8,453 nucleotides of DNA from Marinospirillum sp. (GTDB taxonomy: Bacteria; Pseudomonadota; Gammaproteobacteria; Pseudomonadales; Halomonadaceae), in assembly GCA_007116195.1 (NCBI GenBank), contig SKIX01000104.1, positions 1 through 8,453 of the forward strand. Reading direction: 5' to 3'. Shown one piece after another: positions 1 to 6,336 of the stretch. The notes beneath the pieces were generated by a model, which ran no database searches, was not told the DNA's origin, and saw nothing but the letters and a program-made list of their open reading frames with translations. A program made the position numbers and the translations under genes. Numbering within the stretch: the stretch's first letter is position 1; each line of letters starts with the position of its first letter.

Positions 1-378
<378 letters not shown>

Positions 379-400
379 ATCTGCCGTAAAAGTGGTTGCA

Positions 401-426
401 GGGGTGCCCAGGTGGCACCCCTTTTT
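401..426 (+). terminator. Rho-independent terminator after katG
   Basis: A perfect 8 bp G+C-rich stem (GGGGTGCC at 401-408, GGCACCCC at 414-421) with a 5 base loop is followed immediately by TTTTT (422-426). This is the classic intrinsic terminator layout. It sits between katG and dnaX and separates the two transcription units. Confidence 0.92.
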
Positions 427-493
427 CTGTTCCAGCAAGTCTTCGTGTTATCCTCACCTTCCAAGCCCTTTTTTAAGCCTTCGCGGAACTCTC

Positions 494-2266
494 ATGAGCT
501 ATCAGGTGCTGGCGCGCAAATGGCGCCCGAAGAATTTTCATCAATTGATCGGTCAGGAGCATGTCAGCCGAGCGCTGATTAACGCCCTGGATACCGACCG
601 TATTCACCATGCCTATCTGTTTACCGGAACGCGCGGCGTGGGCAAGACTACCCTGGCGCGTATTCTGGCTAAGTGCCTGAACTGTGAAACCGGCATCAGC
701 AGTGAACCCTGTGGGGTGTGTTCCTCCTGTCAGGAAATTGATGCCGGGCGTTTTGTTGATCTGATTGAAGTGGATGCAGCCAGTCGCACCAAGGTTGAGG
801 ACACCCGCGAGCTGCTCGACAATGTGCAGTATTCGCCGACGCGCGGGCGCTTTAAGGTGTACCTGATCGATGAGGTGCACATGCTTTCGACCCATAGTTT
901 TAATGCCCTGCTGAAAACTCTGGAAGAGCCGCCTCCGCACGTTAAATTTCTGCTTGCCACCACCGATCCTCAGAAACTACCGGTCACGGTGTTGTCGCGC
1001 TGTCTGCAGTTTCAGCTCAAGAACATGCCACCGGAGCGGGTGGTTGAACATCTGCAGAACATCCTGCAGCAGGAAGGCGTCAGCTTTGATGAGGCCGCCT
1101 TGTGGTTGCTCGGGCGGGCTGCCGATGGCTCCATGCGCGATGCCTTAAGCCTGACCGACCAGGCCGTGGCCTTCGGGCAGGGGCAGTTGCAGGCTGCTCA
1201 GGTGGCGGAAATGCTGGGCGTGCTGGATCATCGACATCTGGTGGATCTGCTGCAGGCGCTGGTCAACCAGGATGCCCCGGGGCTGATGCAGGTGGTGGCC
1301 AGCCTGGCCGAGCAGGCACCCGATTTTGCCGCCGTTTTACAGGATCTATCTAGCCTCCTGCATCGCTTGACCTTGGCTCAGGTGGTGCCCGAAGCCTTGC
1401 CTGCTGATACGCCAGAAAGAAGCCTGCTGCTGGAAATGGCAGGGCGTACCAGTGCGGAAGAAATTCAGTTGTTTTATCAACTGGCGATTGAAGGACGGCG
1501 AGACTTACCCTTAGCACCCGACCCGCGCACTGGGCTGGAAATGACCCTGCTGCGGATGCTGGCCTTCCGGCCTCTGGGCATTCCCGAATTACCCGAACAG
1601 GAGCTAAGTGCACCGCCCCCAAAGTCGCCACCCCCTGAGCCTGAAGCGGTTGCAGCGCCCCAGATTCAGGGGGAGCAGCAGCTAGCAGCTGGCGCTAACG
1701 AAGTGCTGGTTGAGCCGGTAATCCAGGATATTAAGCCTAAAGTCTTGGCACCCTGGGAAGAAGAGCCTGACGCTGTTCCTGAGCATGCAGAAGCCGATGC
1801 AGCTGTTGCTCAGCCTGTTATTACTGACTTGCCTGAGTCAACCTCAGCTGCCCTTAATAATAACGAAGACTGGTTAGCTCTTTTTCCAGAGCTGCAGCTG
1901 ACAGGCTATGCTGGTTCCCAGGCACGTAATCTTTGTTTGGAAGCACGGAATCAACAGCGCTTGGTATTTGTCGCCAGTCCCCAGGCGCTAGCACTGCTGG
2001 ATAAGGGGTTTAAAACCCTGTTGGCTGAGCAATTGGCACCCTGGCTCGGCTTTGAACCGCAGCTGCACTTTGAAGCCAGAGATCCTTTGCACCTGGATAA
2101 TTTTACTCAGCGGCGTGAGCGTTTACGCGAACAGGAACAGCAAGCGGTTTATCAGCAGTTGGATCAGCACCCACAGGTTCAGGAAATCAAGGCGCGCTTT
2201 GGTGCTGAATTGGATTTCGGCAGCATTGTGTCAGCTGCTGCTTTGCAGGAAAATAGGCAGGATTAA
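494..2266 (+). CDS. dnaX: DNA polymerase III subunit tau (DnaX), 590 aa; probably also encodes gamma by -1 frameshift
   Basis: DnaX is the ATPase motor of the DNA polymerase III clamp loader, which loads the beta sliding clamp. The long form, tau, also binds the polymerase alpha subunit and DnaB helicase. Visible motifs are the N-terminal [14 protein letters not shown] signature, Walker A GTRGVGKT (residues 45-52), a zinc module with C64, C73, C76 and C79, Walker B DEVH (126-129), sensor-1 ATTD (155-158) and an SRC motif (168-170). The clamp-loader core ends near residue 370. A Pro/Glu/Ala-rich linker follows, then an alpha-binding type C-terminal domain beginning near [10 protein letters not shown]. 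The ATG at 494 was chosen because the protein then begins at the universal [10 protein letters not shown] and a GGAA lies at 485-488. An in-frame GTG at 392 would add 34 unconserved residues and place the katG terminator inside the gene. E. coli tau is 643 aa, and the difference lies in the linker. A probable frameshift signal lies at 1599-1673. ybaB follows after 26 bases. Confidence 0.97.
   Translation: MSYQVLARKWRPKNFHQLIGQEHVSRALINALDTDRIHHAYLFTGTRGVGKTTLARILAKCLNCETGISSEPCGVCSSCQEIDAGRFVDLIEVDAASRTKVEDTRELLDNVQYSPTRGRFKVYLIDEVHMLSTHSFNALLKTLEEPPPHVKFLLATTDPQKLPVTVLSRCLQFQLKNMPPERVVEHLQNILQQEGVSFDEAALWLLGRAADGSMRDALSLTDQAVAFGQGQLQAAQVAEMLGVLDHRHLVDLLQALVNQDAPGLMQVVASLAEQAPDFAAVLQDLSSLLHRLTLAQVVPEALPADTPERSLLLEMAGRTSAEEIQLFYQLAIEGRRDLPLAPDPRTGLEMTLLRMLAFRPLGIPELPEQELSAPPPKSPPPEPEAVAAPQIQGEQQLAAGANEVLVEPVIQDIKPKVLAPWEEEPDAVPEHAEADAAVAQPVITDLPESTSAALNNNEDWLALFPELQLTGYAGSQARNLCLEARNQQRLVFVASPQALALLDKGFKTLLAEQLAPWLGFEPQLHFEARDPLHLDNFTQRRERLREQEQQAVYQQLDQHPQVQEIKARFGAELDFGSIVSAAALQENRQD
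1599..1638 (+). promoter_or_regulatory. dnaX: Putative programmed -1 ribosomal frameshift site producing the DnaX gamma subunit
   Basis: The zero-frame codons CCA AAG (1619-1624) are preceded by C1618, giving the heptamer C CCA AAG, a match to the X XXY YYZ pattern for simultaneous -1 slippage. The A-site Lys tRNA would move from AAG to AAA, and the P-site Pro tRNA from CCA to CCC. An AGGAG (1599-1603) lies 14 bases upstream, like the internal Shine-Dalgarno element that stimulates E. coli dnaX frameshifting. In the -1 frame, codons for Val-Ala-Thr-Pro follow and then TGA at 1636-1638, so the product would have 381 residues and end right after the clamp-loader core. E. coli uses A AAA AAG and yields a 431-residue gamma. 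The elements are seen directly. Their activity is inferred. Confidence 0.7.
1631..1673 (+). promoter_or_regulatory. mRNA hairpin downstream of the dnaX slippery site
   Basis: CCCCCTGA (1631-1638) is exactly complementary to TCAGGGGG (1666-1673), and a G-U pair (1639 with 1665) extends the stem to nine pairs. After a C/A mismatch, CTG (1641-1643) pairs with CAG (1661-1663). After a 2x2 internal loop, GCG (1646-1648) pairs with CGC (1656-1658) around a 7 base loop. The stem begins 6 bases after the heptamer at 1618-1624, close to the spacing of the stimulatory hairpin in E. coli dnaX. No U-tract follows (the next bases are AGCAGCAG), so it is not a terminator. It also contains the -1 frame stop codon. 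Confidence 0.7.
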
Positions 2267-2292
2267 TTTTTACTCGATTCAGGAGACAGGCA

Positions 2293-2625
2293 ATGTTTAA
2301 AGGTATGGGTGATATGGGCAAGATGATGAAGCAGGCCCAGGAAATGCAAGAAAAAATGCAAAAGCTGCAAGAAGAAGCGGCCAATGCCACTGCCGTGGGT
2401 GAAGCCGGTGCCGGGTTGGTTAAAGTGACTATGACGGGGCGCCATGATGTACGCAAGGTGGAGCTGGATGACAGCCTAATGGAAGAAGACAAGGAAATGC
2501 TGGAAGACCTGCTGGCAGCAGCGGTTAATGATGCCGTACGTAAAGTTGAAACAGCCAGTCAGGAAAAAATGAAAGAACTGACTGCTGGTATCCCGCTACC
2601 ACCGGGTTTCAAGATGCCTTTCTAA
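2293..2625 (+). CDS. ybaB: YbaB/EbfC family nucleoid-associated protein
   Basis: A 110-residue protein of the YbaB/EbfC family, whose members are small DNA-binding dimers that associate with the nucleoid. The N-terminal third is a Met/Gln/Glu/Lys-rich helix (roughly residues 4-30, [18 protein letters not shown]) typical of the family. It is followed by a beta region containing [19 protein letters not shown], a second helix ([19 protein letters not shown]) and the conserved ending [12 protein letters not shown]. Length and layout match the family along the whole protein. A strong AGGAG (2281-2285) lies 7 bases upstream of the ATG. The dnaX-ybaB-recR order is widely conserved in bacteria and suggests a link to replication or repair, but the molecular role remains incompletely defined. 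No terminator is seen before recR, 42 bases downstream. Confidence 0.96.
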   Translation: MFKGMGDMGKMMKQAQEMQEKMQKLQEEAANATAVGEAGAGLVKVTMTGRHDVRKVELDDSLMEEDKEMLEDLLAAAVNDAVRKVETASQEKMKELTAGIPLPPGFKMPF

Positions 2626-2667
2626 CGCCACTAAAAACAGGCTAACATCACTAAACAAGCAGGATTT

Positions 2668-3282
2668 ATGCAATTTAGTCCACTGATTGAAGAATTAATA
2701 CACGCCCTGCGTTGTTTGCCCGGTGTTGGGCCTAAGAGTGCCCAGCGCATGGCTTTGCAGTTGCTGGAAAGAGATAGGGCGGGTGGGCAAAAGCTGGCTC
2801 AGGTGCTTGAGCAGGCTATGCAAGAAGTCGGTCATTGTCAGGCTTGTCGAACCTTAACAGAAGAAACCCTGTGTCGTATTTGTGCCAGTGGGCGACGTGA
2901 CTCTTCGGTGCTTTGTGTTGTCGAAACGCCTGCAGATATGCTGGCTTTAGAGCAAACAGGGGCTTATGACGGGCGCTATTTTGTGCTTTTGGGGCATTTG
3001 TCGCCTATGGAGGGTATAGGTCCAGACGATCTGGGCTTTGATGAATTGCTGAAAAAACTACAGCAAGAGCCAGTCGAAGAGGTGATTTTGGCCACTAATC
3101 CAACCCTGGAAGGGGAAACCACGGCTCAGTATTTGGCTGAGCTTTTATCTGACCTACCCGTTAAAGTGACCCACTTGGCTCAGGGTGTACCCTTGGGTGG
3201 TGAGCTGGAATATCTAGATGGTGGCACCCTCTCTCGTGCTTTCTCTGGTCGCTTAGGATTTCAGCGTGGAGGTCAGGCATGA
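2668..3282 (+). CDS. recR: Recombination mediator protein RecR
   Basis: RecR, at 204 residues, is close to the usual family size. It acts with RecF and RecO in the cytoplasm to help RecA replace SSB on gapped DNA during recombinational repair. In order, the protein shows a helix-hairpin-helix DNA-binding segment ([13 protein letters not shown], about residues 17-29), a four-cysteine zinc motif (C57, C60, C69 and C72, in CQAC...CRIC), and a Toprim domain from about residue 80 to 175 ([52 protein letters not shown]). It ends with the conserved [26 protein letters not shown] block. AGGA at 2661-2664 serves the ATG. The stop overlaps the rnd start by four bases (ATGA), indicating coupled translation. 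Nothing appears missing. Confidence 0.97.
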   Translation: MQFSPLIEELIHALRCLPGVGPKSAQRMALQLLERDRAGGQKLAQVLEQAMQEVGHCQACRTLTEETLCRICASGRRDSSVLCVVETPADMLALEQTGAYDGRYFVLLGHLSPMEGIGPDDLGFDELLKKLQQEPVEEVILATNPTLEGETTAQYLAELLSDLPVKVTHLAQGVPLGGELEYLDGGTLSRAFSGRLGFQRGGQA

Positions 3283-4415
3283 GCGCAGAAACCTCCAGTC
3301 TGGAGCAAATCTGGGTAGCTAGCGACCAGCAGCTGCAAACTATTTGTACTCAACTACAATCTGCTGATGAACTGGCGATGGATACCGAGTTTATTCGCAC
3401 GGACACTTTTTATCCGCGTCCAGCCTTGTTGCAAATTAGTAACGGTCACTTATGTTATCTGGTTGATGTACTGGCCTTGGAGCAGCTTGAACCCTTAAAA
3501 AAGCTCTTGGCTTCAGGCCCGCTTAAAGTTTTCCATAGTTGCTCGGAAGATTTAGAAATGCTGAAACACTGGCTTGGTGTTTTGCCGCAACCTCTGGTAG
3601 ACACTCAGCTAGCCGCCGCTTTTGCGCTCAAAGATCCAGGCAAAGGCTACCAGCGTCTGGTTGAAGACTTATTAGGGCTGCAGTTAGAAAAGGGTGAAAC
3701 CCGTTCGGATTGGTTGCAAAGACCCCTGACTGTATCGCAAAAAAAATATGCAGCTCAGGATGTCGAATTTTTACTCCCTGTCTGGCATCAACTTAAACAA
3801 CGTTTAAAGGAGCAGGAGTGGCTTACAGCCGTCGAGCAAGAAAGCCAGTGGCTGGTTGAAGAAGCACAGGCTTCGGGTAAAGATCAGCCTTGGCTAAGGC
3901 TTAAGCAGGCTTGGCAGTTAAGTCCAGAGCAGTTGCTTGTTGCTCAGGTTTTAGCTAAGTGGCGAGAAGAACAGGCCGCTAAAAAAGACCGTCCACGTAA
4001 CCGTATTGCCAGCGACAGCTTGATTCACACCCTGGCTTGTGTTCAGCCCCAGCAATTGCACCAACTCAGCCAGCTGGAAGAGGCTTCTCCGGGTTGGATA
4101 CGCCGCTACGGGGATGAAGTTGTTGCTTTGATTGCGCAAACGGCTCAGCAGCTGCCCAAGCACTTACCTGAGACGCGTGTTTCACCGATTAGTAAAGAGT
4201 ATAAAAACCTGCGTAAGTGTTTACGTCAGGCTTTGGCCGCTTATGCTGCAAAGCTGGATTTGCCCCAGGAGGTTTTAGCTAAGCGCAAACTCCAGGATAG
4301 CTGGTTGCAAGACTTGTTAAAGGGTCGCCAGCCTGAGTTACCGGAAAGACTGCCCGCCTGGAAAAAAAGTGCTTTGCAAGATCTGGTTAATCAACTTGAG
4401 GTAACACCCGCATGA
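3279..4415 (+). CDS. rnd: Ribonuclease D
   Basis: RNase D is a 3'-5' exoribonuclease of the DEDDy superfamily that trims the 3' ends of tRNA precursors and other small structured RNAs. The 378-residue length is normal for the family. The exonuclease domain carries Exo I with D35 and E37 (MDTEFIR), Exo II with D91 ([11 protein letters not shown]), a family-typical DTQ at 108-110, and Exo III with Y157 and D161 (YAAQDVEFL), so the metal-binding set is complete. An HRDC nucleic-acid-binding domain begins near residue 205 ([26 protein letters not shown], then [14 protein letters not shown]). A second helical HRDC-like segment is expected in the last 100 residues. The start overlaps the recR stop (ATGA), and the stop overlaps the ycgL start in the same way. 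Two A-runs (3739-3746 and 4363-4369) are in frame and leave the gene intact. Confidence 0.96.
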   Translation: MSAETSSLEQIWVASDQQLQTICTQLQSADELAMDTEFIRTDTFYPRPALLQISNGHLCYLVDVLALEQLEPLKKLLASGPLKVFHSCSEDLEMLKHWLGVLPQPLVDTQLAAAFALKDPGKGYQRLVEDLLGLQLEKGETRSDWLQRPLTVSQKKYAAQDVEFLLPVWHQLKQRLKEQEWLTAVEQESQWLVEEAQASGKDQPWLRLKQAWQLSPEQLLVAQVLAKWREEQAAKKDRPRNRIASDSLIHTLACVQPQQLHQLSQLEEASPGWIRRYGDEVVALIAQTAQQLPKHLPETRVSPISKEYKNLRKCLRQALAAYAAKLDLPQEVLAKRKLQDSWLQDLLKGRQPELPERLPAWKKSALQDLVNQLEVTPA

Positions 4416-4699
4416 AATTGCTGACTGAAATTTTTCGCAGCACCAAACGCGATGAAATGTATTTGTATGTAGATAAGAAAAAAGGCCTTAAAGGTCTACC
4501 AGAAGAGCTATTGGCCCTTTTTGGGCGGCCCGAAGCGGTGATGACCCTGGTGCTGACGCCAGAAAAAAAATTGGCGCGGGTTGAGGCTAAAGAGGTTTGC
4601 CAAGCTTTAATCAGCCAAGGCTATTACTTGCAAATGCCACCAGCACGTGAAGACTACTTATTAGACCTCTATAAAGCACCGACAGAAGCTCGCTACTGA
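4412..4699 (+). CDS. ycgL: YcgL domain-containing protein
   Basis: A 95-residue YcgL-family protein, a small compact cytosolic fold found mainly in Gammaproteobacteria whose biochemical function I cannot state. Recognisable family features are the opening STKRDEMYLYVDKK, the central LPEELLALFGRPEAVMTLVLTPEKKLA and the C-terminal ISQGYYLQMPPAREDYLLDLYK. No signal peptide, membrane helix or catalytic motif is visible. It overlaps rnd by four bases (ATGA) and ycgN by one base (TGATG), so it is probably translated by ribosomes coming from rnd. This suggests, but does not prove, a role near RNA metabolism. The A-run at 4563-4570 is read in frame as Glu-Lys-Lys. Confidence 0.93.
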   Translation: MKLLTEIFRSTKRDEMYLYVDKKKGLKGLPEELLALFGRPEAVMTLVLTPEKKLARVEAKEVCQALISQGYYLQMPPAREDYLLDLYKAPTEARY

Positions 4700-5145
4700 T
4701 GTTAAGAGACAACTTTTGGCAGCTTCCTTTAACTAGCTTAACGGAAGCTGAGTGGGAAGCCCTTTGTGATGGCTGTGGACGCTGCTGTTTACACAAGCTG
4801 CAAGATGAAGATGATGATCAGGTTTATTTTACTGATGTTGTCTGTCGTCTTTTTGATCAGCAAAAAGGCGGGTGTAAAAACTATGCTCAGCGGCAGCAAC
4901 AGGTCGCGGACTGCATGTCTATCAGAGATGAAGGTGAAGCAGTCTTTGCTTTTCTGCCAACGAGTTGTGCTTATCGCTTACGGCATCAAGGTTTAGATTT
5001 GCCGAGTTGGCACCCTTTGATTAGTGGTCATCGGCAGCTAATGGACCAGGTGGGCGTGAGCATTAAAAAGCGCGTGGTCTGTGAAACACAAATACTGGCA
5101 GACGATGATTTAGAAGAGCGTATTATTCACTGGGTTGAAGCTTAA
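4699..5145 (+). CDS. ycgN: YcgN family cysteine-cluster protein (CxxCxxCC type)
   Basis: A 148-residue protein of the YcgN/UPF0260 family, within the wider group of putative zinc- or iron-chelating proteins with a CxxCxxCC signature. The motif is visible as CDGCGRCC, giving C23, C26, C29 and C30. Further cysteines at C49, C59, C72, C90 and C128 include the pattern GGCKNYAQRQQQVADC and the LPTSCAYR block typical of YcgN, so a metal site built from several of these is likely. The second half carries the family segments LPSWHPLISGHRQ and DLEERIIHWVE. The protein is probably cytosolic, since it has no signal peptide or TM helix. The ATG overlaps the last base of the ycgL stop. It is the last gene of the tight run that starts at dnaX. 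Substrate and function are unknown to me. Confidence 0.93.
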   Translation: MLRDNFWQLPLTSLTEAEWEALCDGCGRCCLHKLQDEDDDQVYFTDVVCRLFDQQKGGCKNYAQRQQQVADCMSIRDEGEAVFAFLPTSCAYRLRHQGLDLPSWHPLISGHRQLMDQVGVSIKKRVVCETQILADDDLEERIIHWVEA

Positions 5146-5225
5146 AGCTTTTCATCTGTGGGTGACCCCTCTAGTATGAAGCGTTAAGTTCAACCTGCTT
5201 AGAGTAAAATAACTGAAATCGATCC

Positions 5226-5600
5226 ATGGATAGCTTAATTCTACTTAGTTGGCTCGCCTATTGGGTTTGTGGTTTGCTGCTGCTGCTGGCAACCTGGAAG
5301 CTGCTGCGGCCTTTACCCTTTAGTCTTAAAGTCAGTATATTTTTATCTCAGTTAGCACTTTTGCTCGTTCCTGCTTCGGTGAGTGATTCAGCCCTGGCAC
5401 CTGCATTTATTGTTATTATTCTAGAGATTTTAACAGGAGAGGAAACGGCAGTTTGGCTGGAAAAGGCTCTGCCTCTAGTTTTAGCTGTTATCGCGGCTTG
5501 GCCGTTAGGTTTTCTGCTGGGCTGGATTCGTAACAAATGGCAAGCTAAGCAGTTATCAGAGCAGGATCAGGATGATAAAAACCCTGAAGCACAGGAATAA
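5226..5600 (+). CDS. Small multi-pass inner-membrane protein of unknown function
   Basis: I do not recognise this 124-residue protein. It is strongly hydrophobic up to about residue 100. Likely membrane segments are near residues 5-24 (LLSWLAYWVCGLLLLLATW), 33-51, 57-70 (LAPAFIVIILEIL, which is short and contains Glu67) and 80-100 (KALPLVLAVIAAWPLGFLLGW). They are followed by a charged Lys/Gln/Glu/Asp-rich tail that is probably cytosolic. No catalytic motif is seen. The start has only a poor Shine-Dalgarno match. The ATG at 5226 is the first in frame and gives an N-terminus that runs straight into the first TM helix. It begins 80 bases after ycgN and ends 33 bases before the next gene. Because it lies with two other envelope-associated genes on the same strand, I infer a shared membrane role. 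It is very likely a real gene, with unknown function. Confidence 0.8.
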   Translation: MDSLILLSWLAYWVCGLLLLLATWKLLRPLPFSLKVSIFLSQLALLLVPASVSDSALAPAFIVIILEILTGEETAVWLEKALPLVLAVIAAWPLGFLLGWIRNKWQAKQLSEQDQDDKNPEAQE

Positions 5601-5633
5601 TTCTTTTTAACTTCAATAACAGGAACTTCAGTA

Positions 5634-6296
5634 ATGGTCGCATTCGTTATTATTTTAACCCTGGTTATGCTGATTGCCGGCGTATTTGGTGGGTTGATTA
5701 ACTTTTATTTGCTCAATCAAAATAACAAGGACACCACCAACATGCTGCGGTGTGTCGTTGTTGGTGTGGGTGCTGCTTTTCTAGTACCTGTTGTTCTGGA
5801 TTTGATTGGCAGCAGTATGATTACCCAAAGCCAAAGTGATCCAGGGCAGTTGTTAATCTATACGGGCCTTTGTTTGATAGCAGCTGTAGCCTCACGAGTT
5901 GTTGTAACCTCTAGTCAGGATCGTACTCGCATGGCTGCGGAAGCGGCCAAGCAGGATGTAGAAGCGCTGCGAGTGCAGATCCGCCAATTGCAGCTTAGCT
6001 TGCAGCCTCTGATCGAAACGGAAACCGAAATGGAGGGTACGCGTGAAGAGGAAACTGAAGTCATGGATAGCCTGGATGTGGCCGCCACTCAGGTTCTAAA
6101 AGCCCTGGGCACAGGTCGTTACATTTTCCGGACTCAAGAAAGTCTTCTCGGCGAGTTGGATATGCCTGAGCAGGATGTGATGAAATCCTTACAAATCCTG
6201 ATGGGCAAAGGTTTGGCGGGCAAGGTTAACTCAGAATGGGGTTTGCGCTGGCACCTGAGTGAGCGTGGCCGTCGTTTGGCTGAAGCCAGCGTCTAA
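5634..6296 (+). CDS. Three-TM protein with coiled coil and C-terminal winged helix (YEATS-associated, YLATT-like)
   Basis: This 220-residue protein resembles, from memory, the family named YEATS-associated helix-containing protein (YEATS-like-associating three-TM). The family hallmarks are the AGVFGGLINFYLL opening and GVGAAFLVPVVLDLIGSSM. Three TM helices are visible near residues 4-26, 38-58 and 72-91. They are followed by a cytosolic, heptad-like helix (about 96-130, Ala/Gln/Glu/Leu-rich), an acidic stretch (about 128-147) and a winged-helix-like domain from about 148 to 217 (ATQVLKALGTGRYIFRTQ, then DVMKSLQILMGKGLAGKV, WGLRWHLSERGRRLAE). Family members are thought to belong to membrane-linked signalling or defence-like systems, but the function is unproven. 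The AGGAA at 5621-5625 lies 8 bases from the ATG. No YEATS-domain gene is seen in this window. Its neighbours are a membrane protein upstream and an exported VWA protein downstream. Family assignment is moderately sure and topology is well supported. Confidence 0.8.
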   Translation: MVAFVIILTLVMLIAGVFGGLINFYLLNQNNKDTTNMLRCVVVGVGAAFLVPVVLDLIGSSMITQSQSDPGQLLIYTGLCLIAAVASRVVVTSSQDRTRMAAEAAKQDVEALRVQIRQLQLSLQPLIETETEMEGTREEETEVMDSLDVAATQVLKALGTGRYIFRTQESLLGELDMPEQDVMKSLQILMGKGLAGKVNSEWGLRWHLSERGRRLAEASV

Positions 6297-6336
6297 GAAG
6301 TTAAAGCTGCCTTAGGGCTGCACCAAGGGGAACTCT

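Noticed and set aside
1350..1631. Minus-strand open frames inside dnaX (also 473-940 and 730-963)
   Set aside because: They lie wholly within a strongly conserved + strand gene, have low-complexity or unrecognisable products and no ribosome binding sites, and are shadows of GC-rich codon use.
2187..2492. Minus-strand open frame across the dnaX end and ybaB
   Set aside because: Antisense to two conserved genes, with a Ser/Ala/Cys-rich product of no recognisable family.
2626..2667. Possible small gene or terminator between ybaB and recR
   Set aside because: Only 42 bases with no stem-loop and no open frame. It contains just the recR ribosome binding site.
3739..3746. Run of eight A in rnd (A AAA AAA) as a second slippery site
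   Set aside because: It encodes the conserved Gln-Lys-Lys before the Exo III motif. A shift would destroy the catalytic domain, and I saw no upstream Shine-Dalgarno-like element or downstream hairpin.
4563..4570. Run of eight A in ycgL, possible frameshift or sequencing error
   Set aside because: The frame is intact across it and matches the family (Glu-Lys-Lys-Leu), so no disruption is present.
5137..5152. Possible terminator AAGC/GCTT plus TTTT at the ycgN stop
   Set aside because: The stem has only four A/T-mixed pairs plus one G-U pair, too weak for an intrinsic terminator.
5149..5177. Possible sigma-70 promoter TTTTCA, 17 bases, TAGTAT, before the small membrane protein gene
   Set aside because: Each hexamer matches the consensus at only 4 of 6 positions. 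The 80 base gap makes a promoter plausible, but the sequence alone does not support a feature call.
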